Source: Betaproteobacteria bacterium
GTDB taxonomy: Bacteria; Pseudomonadota; Gammaproteobacteria; Burkholderiales; JAEUOS01
Length of the DNA: 64,000 nucleotides
Assembly (NCBI GenBank): GCA_028292405.1
Contig: JAQGMJ010000028.1
Span: forward strand, 124,001-188,000
Direction of reading: 5' to 3'
The position numbers were made by a program, and so were the translations under genes. This document shows positions 8,201 to 23,200 of the stretch, piece after piece; positions within the stretch are counted from its first letter, which is position 1; every line of letters starts with the position of its first letter. The notes under the pieces were generated by a model. That model was not told the origin of the DNA. It saw only the letters and a program-made list of their open reading frames with translations, and did not search any database.

Positions 8201-11200
8201 ATGCTGATGGTGTCGCGGCCGACACCGCCGATGGCAATCGCGGTGCCGCCGGTGGTGGTGATCTGGTCGTCGCCGCCGGTGGCCGCCGTGGTGTCCGTGG
8301 TCTTGACTTCGGTGACGATGCCCGAAGTGTTGAACGTCGCGCTGCCGTTGTCGCCGACCAGGATGCTGTTGGTGCCCGAGCCGACGGTGATGCTGTCGCC
8401 GCCGAAGCTGCCGAACACCACCATGTTGCCGTTGCCGGCGGTGATGGTGTCGACGTCGCCGAGGTTGACGGCGAGGTCGGTGGTGACGAAGGACAACAAA
8501 GTGCCGACGGTATTGAAGTCCACCGTGCCGTTGTCGCCCAGCACCACGCTGACGTCGCTGCCGCCGGCGGTGCTGCCGATGCCGATGGCGTCGCGGCCGA
8601 CGCCGCCGATGGCGACCGTGGTGCCGCCGGTATTGCTAATCGTGTCGTTGCCGCCGGTGGCGGCCGTGGTATCGGTGGTCTTGACCTCGGTGACGACGCC
8701 GGCCGTGTTGAAGGTGGCGGTGCCGTTGTCGCCCACCAGGATGCTGTTGGTGCCGGCGCCCGCGGTGATGCCGTCGGCGCCGAAGCCGCCGAACACCACC
8801 ATGTTGCCGTCGCCGACGCCGATGGTGTCGTTGCCGCCGAACAGGTCAAGGTAGGTGCTGACCGAGACCAGCTTGGTGCCGTCCGAGCTGAAATTGGCCT
8901 CGCCGTTGTCGCCCAGTACCACGCTGACGCCTGTCGCCCCCGCGTTGCCGACGGTGATGGAATCCTTGCCAACGCCGCCGATGGCGATGTTGTTGCCGTT
9001 GTCGGCGATGATGGTGTCGTCGCCGCCGGTGCTGGAGCTGCTGTCGGTGGTCTTCACCTGGGTGGCCACGCCCAGCGCGGAGTACTGGGTAAAGGCGTTG
9101 TCGCCCACCAGCACGCTGTTGCCGATGCCGGCGTTGAGGAAGTCGGCGCCGAAGCCGCCCACCAGCACGCTGCTGCCGGTGCCGACCGTGATGTGGTCGA
9201 CGCCGCCGAAGCTGGTGAAGGTGCTGACTGCCTGGGCCAGGTAGGTGCCGGTGATGTCCAGCGTCACCGTGCCGTTGTCGCCGAACATGATGTTGGTGCC
9301 GACGCCGGCCGTGATGGTGTCGCTGCCGTCGCCGCCGAAGACGATGTCGCCGCCGTTGCCGAGGTGGATGGTGTTGGAGGCGCTGGTGGCTTCATGCAGC
9401 GAAACCGCCGTCTGCACCTGGGCGGTGCTGGTCAGCAGTTTCACGCCGGCCGCCTGGGTCACCGTGCCGAAGCTGCCGAAGACGATGTTCTTGCCGTCGC
9501 CCGCGGTAATGGTGTTGGTGCCGGCGATCAGGGCGTCGTGGGTGGCGGCGAAATCGCCCGCGCCCGCGAGGCTGACGATGCTCAGCAGCCCGTCCGCCGA
9601 GCGGCTCAGGCGGCGGGTCAGGTCGATGTTCAGGCCCGAGTTGCCGAGGATGATGTTGTTGCCATCGGTGGAAGTGATGGTGTTGTTGCCGCCACCACCG
9701 GCGATGACGTCGCCGCCATTGAGGCTACCGTAGATGGTGTCGTTACCCGCGCCGCCGTAGATCACCACCGAGTTGGGATCGAGGCGTGCGTCGATGGTGT
9801 TGTTGCCCAGGTTGGAGAAGGGGTGGCCGTGCTCGCTGAGGTGCAACGGGTCTTCGCTGTAGTAGGAACCGTCCTGGCTGGTCGAACCGAACAGCACCAG
9901 CGGCGCGTTGGCGCCGCCGCCGCCGGTGGCGATCAGCGTGTTGTTGCCGCCGCCGCCCTGGATCACGGTGATCGAGCCCGGGGTGGTGTTGCTGATGGTG
10001 AAGGTGTCGTCGCCGCTGCCCAGCAGCACGTCGACCACCTGCACGTTGTGGTAGGTGATGCCGGCTTCGTAGCTGGTGGTGCCGAAGACCAGCGGATTGC
10101 GCACCATGCCCAGGCCGGCGATCACGCCGAAATCTCCCGCGATGATGGCTGTGCCGGAGATGCCGTAGTTGGCCGCGATGCCAGAGTAGTCGAGCGGATT
10201 GGCCGCCGACAGGGTGCCGGTCTGCACAGCGCCGGAGCCATCGTTGAAGATGTTCAGCGTGTCGGTGGAGGTGCTCGAGTCCTGCTGCGGCGTCAGGGCC
10301 GGCAGCGCCGCATCGGTCTCGGTCGGCAGCTTGACGCCCTGCTTGAGCGAACGGTCGCGGTCGGGCATCTGGTCGCCCTGGATCTGCAGCGGGCCCTGGA
10401 TGGTGGACACCAGGTGCTGCGAGACCTGGAACAGCGCGGTCGGCTGGTTGCCGGCCGGTTGCACGGCGCCCTGGGCGATCGACACCTTGACGAAGAACGG
10501 CATGTTCCAGTTGGTGTTGTCGAAGGTGATGGTGGTGACGCCGTTCACCGTGCTCAAGCGATGATCGTTCGTCGGGTCGTTGGCACTCTCGGTCATCGCG
10601 CCGGAATTGAGCAGCGTGATCACCACCGGCGCCGTAGGCGCCTTGGTCAGCGAGATCGAGTAGATGTACGGATTGGTCGGCGACAGTATCGCCCCCGGGT
10701 TCACCGGGGTGACGATCAGCGCGCCGATGCGCGAGTCGATGGCGACGGTCTGTACCTTTTGCGCGTCGGTGGCATGCGCGAACACGCCGGTCGGGCTGGA
10801 GGAGCTTTCCGTCAGCGTGATGGCGGCGGCCAGCTGGTTTTGCACCAGCGGCTGCACCACGCCGGTGACCTTCACCGTGATAGGCTGGTCCCAGTTGTTG
10901 TGGTCGAAGGTCAGGGTATAGGCGTGGGTGACCGGGTCCTGGCTGAAGCGGCCGCCCAAGGTCGGGTCGGCGGGATTGGCGGAGCCGGAAGTATCGACCG
11001 ACAGGCTTTCGTACAGCGCGTCGCCGGCGGCCTGGCTCAGCATAACGGTCACGATTTCGTTCGAGGCCACATCCGGAATGCGCGACAGCGCCACCGCGAA
11101 GGTGCCGGGGTTGCCGCCCGCATAAGTCTTGACGGTACCGTCGGCGCCGGTCAGCAGCAGTTGCGGCTTGTTGGCGTCGATCAGCGTGACGTCGACGTTC

Positions 11201-14200
11201 GGCAGCACGATGTGGTTGAAATGGGCATTGGCCGATTGCAGCGCGGAGCTGATCTCGATCACCTTGTTGCCCACCTGCGCGGTATCGGCATCCGCCTTCA
11301 CGTAGATGGTGGTGACGCGGGCCCAGGCGTTGCCGGTGGTGCCGGGAACGGTCGGGTCGTAGGTCAGCACCAGGGACTGTGAGTAGTGCACGCCGTCGGT
11401 GGAAACCTCGATGCCCTTGCCGCCCAGCTGCGCGGAGACCTGCGCCACCAGGGCGGCGGAGATCGACATATAGACCAGGCTGCTCGAGTCGGTCGGCGCC
11501 ACCAGTGCCATTTGCACGGTATAGGTGGAGACATCGGTGCCGACAGCCCCGCCCTTGACCACGCTGGTGGTGCCGGTGGGCTGGTTGATCACCACCGGGC
11601 TGGTGGCCGAGCCGGCCACCGACAGCGGCACGCCGTCGGCGAAGATGCCGTTGTAGGCCGGGTCGGAACTGCTCACGCTATGGTTGATGAAGGCGCTGGT
11701 GCCGTCGGCATTGAGCGCGACCACCTGGCCGGTGACGTCGCCGGCGACGTCGAAGGTGTCGTTGCCGGCGCCGCCGATCAGGGTGGTGACCAACGTCGGG
11801 TCGGTGGACTCGACGTAAAAGTGGTCGTCGCCGCCGAGGCCGTCGATTTCCAGCTTCTGGATGTTGGTGTAGGAGATATTGAGGCCGGCGCCGAACACGC
11901 CCTTGTCGGTGATGACGAAGTTGTCGTCCTCGTCCGTGCCGATGATCACCACGGTGTTGGTGCCGCTGCCGCCGACGATGGAAACCGGGGCATTTATGTT
12001 GTACTCGATGTGGGTGTTGCCCGAGCCGCCGGTGATGGTGGTGCTCTGCGTCGAGCTGGCGCCGCTATCGAGCACAAAGGCGCGCACCACGAAGGTGTCG
12101 TCGCCCGCGTTCGGGCCGACACCGCCATACAGCTTGAGCGCGGCGCCGTTGCTGTAGACCACGAAGTTGTCGGTGCCCAGGCCGCCGTAGACGGTGGTGG
12201 CGTAGCTGACGCCGCGCGACAGGTAGCCGTCCAGCGGCAGGCCGGTGTCGGGGTCGGTGCCCAGCTTGACCTTGACGGTGTCGATGTCGTCGCCCAGCGC
12301 AACGGTGCCGATGGGAGCGGCGGCCTTGCGGTCGCTGCCGAACATCTGGCCGACCTGGATGTAGTCGGTGCCCAGGCCGCCGTCGATGGTGGTGATGGCG
12401 CTGTTGTCGTCGAGGTAGAAATTGTCGGTGCCGGCGATGCCGTTGATCTGCAGGCGGCCGCTGATGGTGCTGTCGTAGTTGATGCGCTGGACCGAGGCCT
12501 GGTAGGTGGCCGAACCGTCCTGCGCGGGCGGGCCGGAGATCATCGAGGCCACGAAGTTGGCGCGCAGCAGGAAGGTTTCGTTGCTGGTGGTGCCGTTGAT
12601 GGTCAGGTTGTTCGGGCCCAGGCCCAGGTCGCCGGTGTCGTGGACGTTGATCAGGTAGCCGGAGGCGTTGGCGTCCGTATTGATGATGTAGTTGTCGTTG
12701 GCGCCCTGGCCGTCGAGGTCGATGGTGTCGGTCACCGCCGCGCCGCCGTTGAGCACGTTGCCGTGGTCGTCGTAGCGAACGTGCGTGCTGATGACGCCGT
12801 CGCTGCCGGACATCGAAGGCAGCTGATCGAGGGTCATCGTGTCGTGGCCGCCGGTCAGGCCGGGCTGGTTGCCCAGCACGCGGGTCCAGCCGGTAATCGC
12901 GTCCGGGCTCAGGGTGATGGTGTCGGCCGCGGTGCCGCCGGTGATCAGGTTGGCGGCAGACTTGAGGCTGCCGTTGATGCTGATGGTGGTGGAAACGTTG
13001 TCCTGCACGCCGCGGTCGTCGGTGTCGGACTCGACGGTAATCGAGTCGCGCGCTTCAAGCTTGCTGCCGGAGGCCGTGTTGATGTTGTTGCCGGCGAGAA
13101 TGGTAACGGCGCCTGCCAGGGCGGTGACGATCGCCGCCCCGTCCATGGTGAAGTCGGCGCCGCTGCCGCCCTGCTCGCGCACCGACAAACGGATGCTGCC
13201 GGCGTTGCTGTTGATGGTGCCCACGTCCAGCGTGCCGTTGGCTTCGGCCAGGGCGATGGCGCCCTCGGCCTGCGCGTTCACCTTGCCGGCGGCGAACACC
13301 TGCGAGTCGATCAGGAACTGGTTGGCCATCGTGCCGATAGAGCCGTTGGCGGCCGACAGGTTGATGGTGTTGCCGATCAGTTGGACCGGCGCGCCGCCGT
13401 TGGCGTTGAGGATGGAGCCGCCGACGGTGGTCAGCGTCAGGTTGCCCTTGCGCGAATTGGCCAGGGCCACGCGCATGTCGAGGTTGACGTTGCCGCGCTG
13501 GTTCTCGGTGATGAAGATGTCGTGCTCGGCATTCGCCGTCAGGGCGCCATTGCTGCCCGAGTAGTTGGACTCGATGCGGATCGGCGCGGACGCCGTGCCG
13601 ATCATCCCGGTGGTCGAACTCAGGTTGACGTTGTGGCCGTAGATGTTGGCGCCATCGCCGGGCAAGCCGTCGGTGATCGAGGAATCGGCCACCAGGCTGA
13701 CGTCGCCGGTGGCCGAAGTCAGCGTGCCCACGGCGATGTTGTCGATGCCGGAGGCGTGCAGGGTGATGCCGCCGTTGGCCGATACGTTGACGACGCCGGT
13801 GGCGACGTCGATGTCCAGCGGGTTGGAGGAGGTGCCGACCGTGCCGCCGGCGAACAGGTTGACGTCGCCCGAGGTGCTGGAGACATTGGCGAACGGCGCC
13901 AGCGCGTCGTTGTACGCATTGATGATGTTGGCCGAAGCGGTGATGGTCACCCCTTCCTTGCCGGCGACCGAGCCGGCCGAGACCGTGCCGTGATTCTGGG
14001 TGATGATCACCTGGTTGGCGTCGGAGACAACGCGCAGCGCGTTGAGCTGGTTGCTCGACAGCGCCTCCAGGTCGACCAGGCCGTTGCCTTCGATGTCGAG
14101 CGTGCTGGCGCTGCCCAGCGACATGCGGAAAGCCGCGCCGTTCTGGCCCTGCACGCCCAGTTGCGAGGAAATCACCACTTCGCTCTGGGCGGAAATCGCG

Positions 14201-17200
14201 CCCAGGTTGCTGGTGCCGTTGTCGAACACCGACGCGCCGGTGGAGGTGGTCTTCAGGTTCACCGCGCTGCCGGAGCCGATGTGGCCGATGGTCATGGTAT
14301 CGGCGGACGACAAGCCGACCGAGCCCAGCGCACTGGCGTTGATCACGCCGGTGGTGTCGATGCGCACGTTGTGCGACAGCTGCAGGGTGATGCTGTTGGC
14401 GACCTGGTCGTTTTCCACCATCAGGCCGGCGGTGGCGTTGGCCACGCGCAGCGCGGTGGCGCTGGAGAACGCGTTGGCCGTCACTTTTTGCCACAACCCG
14501 GTGTTGGCGTAGTTGGTGGTGGTGAGGTCCACCGTGGAGGCGGGGCCGACGTATTTGTACAGCCCGTAGGAATGCGGCTGCTGCGACAGCACGTACTGGT
14601 TGGCCGTCAGGCTGGCCAGGGTCGTGCTCGAGCTGTAGTAGGAAGGCGTGATCGCCTGCCACAGGCTGGTGTTGGTGAAATCGGCGGTCGCGATGTCGAG
14701 CGAGGCGGCATTCGGACCCTTGTAGATATAGACGGTGTGGTCGGCGCCGATCACGTCGGAGGCGCCGGCGGAGGACAGCAGCGCCTTCTGCGCGTCAGTC
14801 AGGTTGGAAATGCCGCCCACCAGCGACAGGGTGACCGTCGGCGCGACGTTGCCGACGGTGCTTGCGGCGCCGCCTGCGTTGAGGGTGATTGCCGTACCCA
14901 TCACGTTGGTCAGGTTGCTGATCGCCGGGGCGGTCTGGCCGCCGCCGCCCGACAGGGCGTTGTGCGGGTAGATGAAGCTGTTGACCACCGAGGCCGAGAC
15001 CGGGTACTTCAGGCCGTCGGCGGAGAACGTGCGCGCGTTCTTCAGCTGGGTGACCTGCGAGTCGCTGTACTGGTAGGAATAGCCCGAGTTGAAGGTGGAG
15101 GAGCCGAAGGTGGAGGCGATGGTCGCCAGCGCGTTGGCCTGTGCTTTTTGCACATCGGTCGACTGCGCCGTGATCGTCGGCAAGGCCTGGGTCAGGCTCG
15201 CGCTCTGCGTGTACGGGCGGGTGCCGACGTCGAACTTGCCGCTGACCTGCGCGGCATTGAAGTGCACGATCGAGGGCGCCAGCGTGGTGTCGAGCGCCTG
15301 CAGGCTGGCCTGGGTGTAGAGCGTGGCCTGCTGCACCGAGCTGGCCAGCTCGATGGTGGTGGCGTTGACCACGATCACATAGTAAGGCGTGTCGTTGCCC
15401 AGCGTGGAGTTGCCCTGCACGCCGGAGAGGAACACCTGGGTGCCGTTGACCCAGCCGGCGGTGCTGGCGACGTGGATCTGGTCGTTCACCGTCACCGAGC
15501 CGGTGCGCACGGCCGTGTCCGTCACCGTGACGGTGAAGGTCTTGGCGGACGGATTGGTCCCCATGCCGGTGAACGTCACCACTACGGGGACCGCGGCCAG
15601 CGCGTTGTCCACGCTGGTGGCGAAGCCGACCTGGCCGCCGTTGACCACGGCGTAGTAGGTGCCGTTCTGCAGGCTGGCGCCGCTGCCGTAATTGGCGCCG
15701 CTGATCACCACCTTCTGGCCGGTGGTCAGGGTGCCGGAGTTCGGCAAGGCCAGGCTGTTGAGGGTGACGCTAGTGCCGTTTTCGGCGGCGCCGCTGGCCG
15801 TGGTGGTCAACGCCGAGGTCAGCGTGGCGCCGCGGTAGTTGATCCAGTAATCGTAATAGGCCTGGGTCTGCTGCATCTCGTCGGTGAGGATTTCATTCAC
15901 CGTGCCGACCAGTGAGCCGGTGCCGTTGAGGTTGTCCGACAGCGTCGTGATGGTGGTGCCGGCCAGCGGGGTGAAGCCCTGCGGAATGGCGTCGAGGATC
16001 GAGCCGCTGACGGTGGCGAGCGTAACGCTGCCGGTGAGCGACTGCACCGAGGCTTGCGCCGCCGTCCAGGCGTCCGGCGCGATCAGATCGAGGTCGCCGA
16101 TGGTCTCGGTAACGTTGATGTTGCCCGTGGAGATGGCGGCGAAACCGCCCGTGCCCAGCGTGTTGCTGTTGACGCGCACGGCCTGTGAGCCGGTGCCGAT
16201 GGTGCCGCCGGCGCCGGCGGCGCTCAACTGCACGCGGTTGCCTTCGATCAGCGAGCTGCCGTTGGCGGCGACGATGCCCTGGGCGGCCGTGATGGTGACG
16301 TTGCCCGCCAATGCGTCGATGGTGCCGACCACGATCCTGCTGGTGGCGTTGTCCGGCGAAACCACGGCCAGGTTGATGTCGCCGCTGTGCGCGGTGATGT
16401 TGACCGTGCCGGCGGTGCCCTGCAGCGCCATGCTGACGGCACCGGCGGAGTTGACGTTCACCGGCAGGCTGGCGCTGCTGGTGGCGCCGGCTTCGAAGAT
16501 GGCCGCGCCAGTGGCCATAGTCACCGTCGGCGTGTGGCCGAAGAAGCCCGCGGTGGTGGTGATGTTCAGCGAGCCGCCTTGGGCGATGTCGATCTCGCCC
16601 TTGAGGATGACGTTGGAGACGCTGTTGATCGTCAGCCCCGGGTTGGTGGCGCTCGGCAGGAAGGTGATGGCGACCGGGTAATCCGCCTTCAGGGTCTGGG
16701 TGTAGTAGTCCTCGTAGCCGTTGACGTCGGTGGTGATGACCGTGGTGGTCTTTTTCTGCAGCCAGCCGCCGCCGCTGGTGTAGGGGCCGTCGACCTTCTC
16801 GGAGGCGTTCAGGTAGCTGCTCGCGTGGGTGGCGGCGGCAACCGTCACCGCGCTATCCAGACTCCAGGTGGAGGTGTCGGAGTAGTTGGCTCCCGGCAGG
16901 TAGACCTTGGCGGTGTCGCCGATGTACAGGTAGACGTTGTTGGCGTTGCTGATCGTCGTCACGTTCTTCGTCAGCAGGGTCGCCGTCTCGCGCGCCTCGG
17001 TGTAGGAGATCGTGTAATTGAGCGCTCCGCCGGTGTAGGCCCCTGCAATCGCGTTGAAGACCGGCGCCGCCGTCGCGCCACTGCCGCCGACGTAGACGAT
17101 GCCTTGCGACTGCAGCAGCGGATGCTGGTCGACGTTCTGCACCACCGGGCCCTGGTGGTCCCAGTCGTTCGAGGTCAGCAGGCCGCCGAAGTCGAAGCTG

Positions 17201-20200
17201 TCGCCGAAGAGGTTGGTGTGGACGCTGGTGAAAATGGTCTTGGTGGTGACCGTCTTCGCCTGGCCTTCCACCCAGATGTATTCCTGGCCGAGCGTCGGCT
17301 GGTAGGAGATCGGATCGGTGATCGCGTAGGTATGCGTGCCGGTCTGGTTGTAGACGACGGCCGTGGTGGTCTGGTGGGTGGTCGCGTTGGTGGTCGTACT
17401 GCCCACACCCTGGTAATCCGTCTCGATCACCTGCGGGGTGCCGCTGGCGGTGCTGTAGGTGTACTTGACGCGCTTCAGGTTGGAGGTGTCGATGATGTCG
17501 ATCACGCCGACACGGTTCTTCGTTGTGTCGACATTGTTGACCACCAGCGAGTACTTCGAATTGTTGGTGATCGCCACCGAAGCGTAGCCGTTGGCCACCA
17601 CCAGGTTGCCGGTGCCCACCGAGAGAATCTGCCCGGCCAGGGTGATGCTGCCGCCCGCCGGGGCAAGAGGATCCAGCACGATCTGCTGGGTGGTAGCGTC
17701 GAAGTGGCCGCCGATCGGGATCGGCGTCGAGCCGAAGCTGATGCCGGAAATCGCATTGCCCTTGGCATCTTCCAGCAAGGTGTTGCCGGAAGGGTTGAAG
17801 GACGAGTCGATGGTCAGGTTCAGCGACTGCGCGCCGCTTTGCACGCGGCCATTGATGTCGAGGTAGTTCGCGGTGATCTCGATGGCGCCCTGGGCGAAGA
17901 TCGAACCGCCCCCGACCGGCGTGACCGAATCGCCGTAAACCGTGGTGGGCAATTGCAGCGTCGGGAAAAGAATGTGCAGGATGTTGTTGTTGTAGGCGTT
18001 GGCGGCGCTGCCCATGGAATTGGCGAAGCCGCTGTACCACGTCGTCGGGTCTCCGCCGGTATGGAACCAGCCCTGCACGTTCAGGTTGAACTGGCCGGCG
18101 CTGTTGATGTTGATGGTGGCGCCGTCGAGCTGGCCGGAGACGTTGACGTTGCCCAGCAGGTTCAGGACGTTGATCGCGCCCGACGGGTTGTCGATCGAGC
18201 CGACCAGGTAGACGTCCTGCGGCAGGTGGCTGGCGGCGGCGGAAAGGCCGGTACCCGGCAGCGGCGTGGCGTCCCAGTTCAGGCTGACTTGGGCGATGGT
18301 GACCTGGTTGTCCGAGGTGGAGGCGACGGCGGAGCCGGCCGAGACCGAGTTCACATACACGCTGCCCGGCTGGAACACGGTGTACTGGCCGTTCACGGTG
18401 GCGACCACGCGGCTGTCCTGGATGGCGGCGTCGTTGACGATCAGCTGGAACGGTGAATCGTTCCAGATGGTGACTTGCGCGCCGGAGCGCGGCGACAACT
18501 GGTGGCCGGCGCCGACCATCGAACTGTAAGAAGCGGCCGGCGCGTCGCTGGTGATGAAGATCGAGCCCGGTGCGGCGTAGATGTTCGGCATGTTGATCGC
18601 CAGCACATCGACGGTCTGCTGTGCCTGCACCACGCCGCTGGAGTTGACCGAGCCCAGGCCGAGGTCGGTGAGCTGGGTTTCCAGGGCGGACAGCTGCACC
18701 TGGTAGCGCGCGACGGCGGCCGTGTCGGTGGAGTGGTTGTTGATCCAGTCCTGCAGCTGCTTGATCTGCTGGTATATCAGGTTGCCCTGGTTCTCATAGC
18801 TGATCACCGGCATGTCTACGCTGGTCGGCTTGAGCACGTAGTACTTGCCGGGCAGGGCCGTGGCGAGGGCGTCGCTGAAGTTGCTGGCCACGGAGGTCGG
18901 CTGGTCTTCGATCGCGGTGTCGCGCTGCCACAGCGAGCCGTCACTGAAATTGGCGGTCTTCAGGTTGATCAGCTGCGAACCGTTGGCGCTGACAAACTTG
19001 TAGTAGTTGCCGCTGACCATGTCGTGCACCACGGCGCCGACCTGGGTGTCGAACTGGATGGCCGAGGTGCTGAAGGCCGCCAGTTCGTACTGGATCGAGG
19101 TGGTGTCGATGGTGAAGCCAAGCTGCCCGAGGCGCGCTTCGATCGCCTGCACCTGCGCCGCCGTCAGGGCGGTGGGGCTGCCATCGGTCGGCAGGGAAAA
19201 GCCTAGTCCGGTGACAAGCGAGGCCGGCAGCACCTGCACGTTCGACTGGTTGGCATAGCCGGCGATCACCTTGACGGCGCTACCGATGTTGACCGCATTG
19301 GTCGAAGGCGTGGACGAATGGTTCGGCACATCGACGCCGTACGGCACCAGTGACAGCGACAGCACCGAGCCGCCGGAGCGGGCGAAATTCAGGCCGCTTT
19401 GCGCCTGCAGGTAGACGTTGCCCAGCGCGCCCACCGTGGTGGTGCCGTTGAGGTTGATGGTGTTGAATTCGTTGGTGTGCGCCCCGGTGATCGGAATGTC
19501 GATCGACGGGTACAGCGACACCGACAGCACCTGCGCGTTGGCGATCGCGTTCAGGTTGTCCGGCACGCCCTGCACGTCCAGGCCGGCGCGCACGTAGACC
19601 GTGTTGCCCTTGATGGTGGCGTTGTTCAGGGTGATGGTGTTGTTGTTGGTGACGCTCGAGGTCGACTCGGCGGTGGCGATGCCGCCTAGGCCGGAGGCGA
19701 TCATCAGGTCGGTCGAGGCCACGGTGGTGGCATTGCCCTGGGCGGTGATGTACAGGTTGCCCGACTGGTTGACGACGGAAGAGCCGTCGATGTTCACCTT
19801 GGAGACCTGGTTGGTGGTGATGTCGTCCATGCCGACGTTCACCTGCAGCAGGCTCACCGAATTGACCTGGATCTCGTCCGCCGCGGAAATGGTGTTAACC
19901 GAGGAGATGGTCAGCGTGGCCGGGCTGGCAAAGTTGCCCGCGGCCGTCAGGCTGGCGCCGTTGGTGATGTTCACCTGGGAACCGAACGGGTTGCTGGAGG
20001 TGCCGATCTTGGTCTGGCTCAATTCGATGCCCAGGCCCAGCGCGCTGCCGGAACCGGTGCGCAGGTTGATGCCGCCGGCCTTGTTGATCGCCGTCTTGAC
20101 CAGCGAATTGCTTGCGCCGACGTTGATGTTGTTGGCCAGCACCGTCGCATTGTTGATGTTGATGTTGGCGGCGGAACTGTAGGTGTTGACGATCGCCGCG

Positions 20201-23200
20201 CCCGAACCGGTGGCCGCGCCGATCGAGTAGGCGTCGGCGCTGGCGTCGACGTCCTGGGTGTGGATCGACTGGATGTTGACGCCGCCGCCGATCACGGTCG
20301 CCCCGCCGGTGACGTTGGCCACCGTGGCCTGGGTGGTGGTGACGGTGGTGACCGCACCGCCGGCGACCACCAGGCCGCCGCCCGCCGCGACCGTGCTGCC
20401 GCGCAGCGTGTCGTCGCCGATGGCCTGGATCTGTACCGACTGGCCGGCGATCATGGTGCCGCTGCCGTCGACCGTGGCCACCACGTCGCCGCCGGCGTTG
20501 CCGCTGCCCAGCAGGGTGTTGGCAACCATCGCACCGACCGCGACGGCGCCGAAGGCGCCGCCGTCGGACTCGGCCTTGGCGTTGTTGGTCGCGCCCGAAA
20601 CTACCGAGACGATGCCGCTGGCGGCCGCAACGTGGGCGCCGCTGCGGATGGTGGCGATGGTACGGCTGGCGATGTTGGCCGTGGCGACGTTGGTGGCGCT
20701 GCCGACCAGCGAGGCGGAAACGCCGACGGTACGGGTGTGGGTCAGGTCGGCGGTGGAGATCGCCTGGACGGTGATGTTGCTGTCCGAATCGACCGCGGCC
20801 TGGGCGATCTCGGCGGTGATCAGGCTGTGGATCTGGTTGTCGGCGATGCCCACGCCGATCGCCGCGCCCAGGCTGATGGCCACCGAGGTGACGTCGAGGT
20901 CGGCGGTGGCGGCAGCGTTGTCCTGCGCCTTGATGTTGATGTCGCCTTCGGCGGAAACCGCGGTCGCGCCGGTGATGCCGGCGTGCACGGTATCGGCGAT
21001 GTTGTTGTGGATGGCGACGCCGCCGCCGGAGGCGCCTTCGATGCCGCCGGAAATAGAGGCGGCGACGGCGGTGATCGAGTCGATCTTGGCAAAGCCGTTG
21101 TTGCTGCCGCCGGAGAGGTCGCCGTTGGCGTTCAGTGTCAGCTTGCCGCCGACCACCATGGTGTTCGATACGCCGCCGGTGATGTTGGCCTCGACGTCGT
21201 TGTTCATCGTGTTGTTGACGGTGGTGGCCGCCACCGACAGCGCGACGGCGCCGACCGACAATGCACCGGCCACCGCGGTGGCGCGCACCACCTCGCTCTG
21301 GTCGAGCGCGTGGATGGTGAGGTCGCCCATCACCATCACGCTGGAGTTGCTGACGTAGCTCTGGGTCTGGGTGGCGAACAGGTTGGTGGTGCCGACACCG
21401 GCGCCGGCCGCGCCGCCGCCGATGCCGATGGCAATCGCCACCGCGCCGGCCACCGCGTCGACCGTGAGCTTCTCGGTGGACTTGGCGTCGATCGTCAGGT
21501 TGCCGGTGACGCCGACGTGCGAATTGCTGATGTAGGCCAGCGCATTGTTCTGGTACTGCGACTTGCCGGTGCCGTTGGTATCGCTCGTCAGCGTGGCGTT
21601 GGGGTCGGTGGCGGAGGAATGGCTGGTATCGGAACTCGAGTTGGCGTCGGTCCCGGTCTTGATCTTCGAGTCGCTCACGCCGAACACGTTGTAGGCCGTC
21701 ACCGCGCCAATGGCCGCGGAAGCCGCGCCGAGACCGACGGCAACCGAACCCGCGCCCGCGCCGACCGCGGAAGTCACGGTGGAGGCGTTGACGGCGCTGA
21801 TGTTCATGTTCGCCGAACTGACCGGGGTCCAGGCGGTGGTGTCGTTGTACGCCAGGCCGGAGAGGCCGCCGAAGACTTGGCTGATGGTGGTGTCGGCGCC
21901 GATGTACCGGTAGACGTTGCCGCTGACCATGTCCAGCACGCGCTTGCCCGCGGTAAGCGCGGTGTCGCCGGTGTCGCTGCCCGAGATGTAGTCGTAGTAC
22001 AGGTTGGCGTTCACCGTGCTGGAGGAGATGAAGGCCGACACCTGGTTGTTGACTTCATTGGTGCCGTTGGCGCCCGCGCCGGAAATCGCCAGGCCGGCAA
22101 AGCCGACGCCGACGGCCAGCGCCGCGGCCACCGTGGTGCCGGTGATGTTGGCGTTCTCGTTGGCCTTGATGTCCACCTGCCCGGCGATGTTCACCGAAGG
22201 CGCGTTGCTGATGAAGGCGCTGACGGTGTCGGTGATGACGTTTTCCGACAGGGCCACGCCGATCGCCACGCTGGCGCCGCCCAGGCCCACGGCCACGGAA
22301 AGCGAAACCGCATCGACATTGGTCAGGATCGTGGCCGTATCGCTGGCGGCGATCGACAGGCTGCCGGCGGTTACCGCGACCGCCGAATCGATATACGCCT
22401 CGATCGGCACCGAGATGATGTTCTGCGCTTCGGCGCCCGCGCCGGCCAGGCCGACGCCGACGGTACCCGCCACGGTGATGGCCATCGAACCGGCGCCGAC
22501 GCCGGCGGTGATGGTCTCGCTGCCGGTGGCCGAGATGTTCAGGGCGCCGCCCGCGTGGACGGTACCTCTGGAGATATAGGCCAGCACCGAGCCCGGCGCC
22601 ACGCCGGAACCGCCGCCGCCGATGTCATTGCGGGCGATTGAGGAGCCGATCGCCGCGGCTACCGCGCCGGCGCCGGCAAAGGCGCCCGCGCCGGACACGC
22701 CCACCACGGTCGCGTGAATGGCGGTGATGGCATTGGCGTTGATGTTGATCGCACCGCCGCTGGTGATGGTGCCGGTGTGGGTGGTGTCGTAGGCGATGTC
22801 GGCCACCGTGGTGCTGCCGATGTCGTTATGCGCCTCGGCGCCGCCGCCGGCCACCGCGAAGCCGGCGCCGCCGGCGCCCGCCACCGCCACCGAGGCAGCG
22901 GTGGAACTGGCCGTGATGGTGCCGCCGGAAACCGCGCTGATGTTGATCGCGCCGGAGCCGGTGGTGGTGAGCGAGTTGATGTTGTAGATGTCGGCGTGGA
23001 CCGCATCGTCGATGGTGTTTTCGGCCAGGCTGACGCCGATCGATACCGCGACGCCGCTGCCGCCGGCGAACGCCGCCGCCAGCGCGGCGGAGACCACCGT
23101 GGTGGAGATGGTCGCCGTATCGCTGGCGAGAACCGAGACCGAGCCGGCGGTGATCGACGGGGTGCCGATCACCGATGCGTCGTCGGCTATCTCGGCGCCG

